In this document: positions 12,824 through 13,434 of the stretch, in pieces
How positions within the stretch are numbered: position 1 is the first letter of the stretch
Layout: each line of letters begins with the position of its first letter
NCBI GenBank assembly: GCA_934630445.1
Contig: CAKTWY010000057.1
Span: 1 to 13,434, forward strand
Length of the DNA stretch: 13,434 nt
Reading direction: 5' to 3'
Source: an uncultured Eubacteriales bacterium
Lineage (GTDB): Bacteria > Bacillota > Clostridia > Oscillospirales > Butyricicoccaceae
Translations under genes and position numbers: made by a program
Notes under the pieces: generated by a model
The model's input: only the letters and a program-made list of their open reading frames with translations
Database searches by the model: none
What the model was told of the DNA's origin: nothing

Positions 12824-13434
12824 TCATCCTTTATACCGGATGAGGCCGCGCCCGGCGCACTGCGCGTCGAGCCGCTGCATCACCCGCGCGGGGATCCGGT
12901 AGTCATACTCCCGATCAAGCCAGTAAAGCACGGCGCCGATGACCGGCTCATAACGTGCATTCACGCAGCATATCCCCTCCATCCGTGCCGAAAGATAGGC
13001 GCTGCAGATGGAAACAATCTCCGGGCACACTTTTACGATCCCGCCGGAAAACACGACCGTGAGGTCGTTCCCGATCCCAAAACGCTGCGCTCCGTGCAGG
13101 ACGTATCCGCAAAGGCCCTCGCAGAAATCCTGCACGAAGGCTGTTGCCACAGCATCGCCGCGCCGCATCGCTTCAAACATGATCCACGCATAGTCCTTGT
13201 ATACGATGCGAATGGGCTTATCATATTCTGAAACGCCGGTGGTAATGGCCATGAACAGTTTTTCCACGCTGTCAAAGTGCGTCTCTTTCAGCAGGATTTC
13301 CGTCATGATCGTCTGCCGCTCAAGGCCGATATTGGCTGCCAGAACGATTTCAAAAACACTCTTTCCGATGCTCCCGCCGGCCTGATGCCGATCCTTAACA
13401 TAATACCCGTAGACAAATTGACGCCCATCAGCCG
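12824..13434 (-). CDS. BadF/BcrA-type ATPase or amino-sugar-kinase-like protein, C-terminal part
   Basis: Translating leftward from the window edge gives about 203 residues without a start codon, ending at the TGA at 12824; the N-terminal half lies outside the window. The internal ATG at 13306 is not the start, because the frame continues upstream with GGSIGKSVFEIVLAANIGLE. The visible part matches the second half of the ASKHA-fold BadF/BadG/BcrA/BcrD family, which includes N-acetylglucosamine kinases: a helical region, then VVFSGGIVKVCPEIVS (second nucleotide-binding turn) and a YEPVIGAVLYWLD motif like the usual PVxGAxxxAL close to the end. The probable role is ATP-dependent phosphorylation of an amino sugar or a related activity. 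Family fairly likely, substrate unknown. It is convergent with uppP. Confidence 0.6.
   Translation of the reverse strand, partial: ADGRQFVYGYYVKDRHQAGGSIGKSVFEIVLAANIGLERQTIMTEILLKETHFDSVEKLFMAITTGVSEYDKPIRIVYKDYAWIMFEAMRRGDAVATAFVQDFCEGLCGYVLHGAQRFGIGNDLTVVFSGGIVKVCPEIVSICSAYLSARMEGICCVNARYEPVIGAVLYWLDREYDYRIPARVMQRLDAQCAGRGLIRYKG

Overview
The window looks like a chromosomal segment of a GC-rich (roughly mid-50s percent) member of the Clostridia, perhaps Oscillospirales or a relative. The basis is the gene content (rplM-rpsI pair, RsmA, UppP, GTP-type PEP carboxykinase, a Card1-like CARF protein, an ROK/SIS/GH2 sugar operon), strong AGGAGG-type ribosome binding sites, and AT-rich promoters set in GC-rich coding DNA. 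The genus is not certain. No tRNA, rRNA, CRISPR array, insertion sequence or phage gene was seen.

Left block (1-4975): an AraC-type regulator, cut by the window edge, is read leftward. A three-gene operon with ATGA overlaps is read rightward from it: an ROK sugar kinase, a GmhA-like SIS-domain isomerase, and a cytoplasmic GH2 beta-mannosidase-like enzyme. The likely job is intracellular cleavage of a mannoside-type oligosaccharide, followed by phosphorylation and isomerisation of the sugar released. The 358-nt divergent region has no convincing gene but is full of stem-loops and carries one copy of a short dispersed repeat. A strong bidirectional terminator (5001-5049) separates this operon from the convergent pckG gene.

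Middle block (5058-8950, all leftward): rplM (L13) and rpsI (S9), then rsmA/ksgA, then GTP-dependent PEP carboxykinase. rplM has a near-consensus promoter and a leader that can fold like an autoregulatory r-protein leader. pckG has its own promoter flanked by two palindromes that look like operators.

Right block (9064-12736, rightward): a stand-alone CARF plus PD-(D/E)xK-like nuclease of the DUF1887/Card1 type, with its own promoter; a putative polytopic heavy-metal exporter (ArsP_2-like) and a Fur-family regulator driven by a near-consensus promoter that carries a 37-bp perfect dyad; then uppP (undecaprenyl-diphosphate phosphatase) and a very strong terminator. The exporter and the Fur protein probably form a self-regulated metal homeostasis unit. 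The nuclease stop codon lies inside the -35 box of that unit.

Right edge (12824-13434, leftward): the C-terminal part of a probable BadF/BcrA-type ATPase or N-acetylhexosamine-kinase-like protein, cut by the window. The most interesting items are the orphan CARF nuclease with no CRISPR context, the Fur-type operator with its metal exporter, the ROK/SIS/GH2 pathway, and the repeat-containing, hairpin-rich intergenic DNA.
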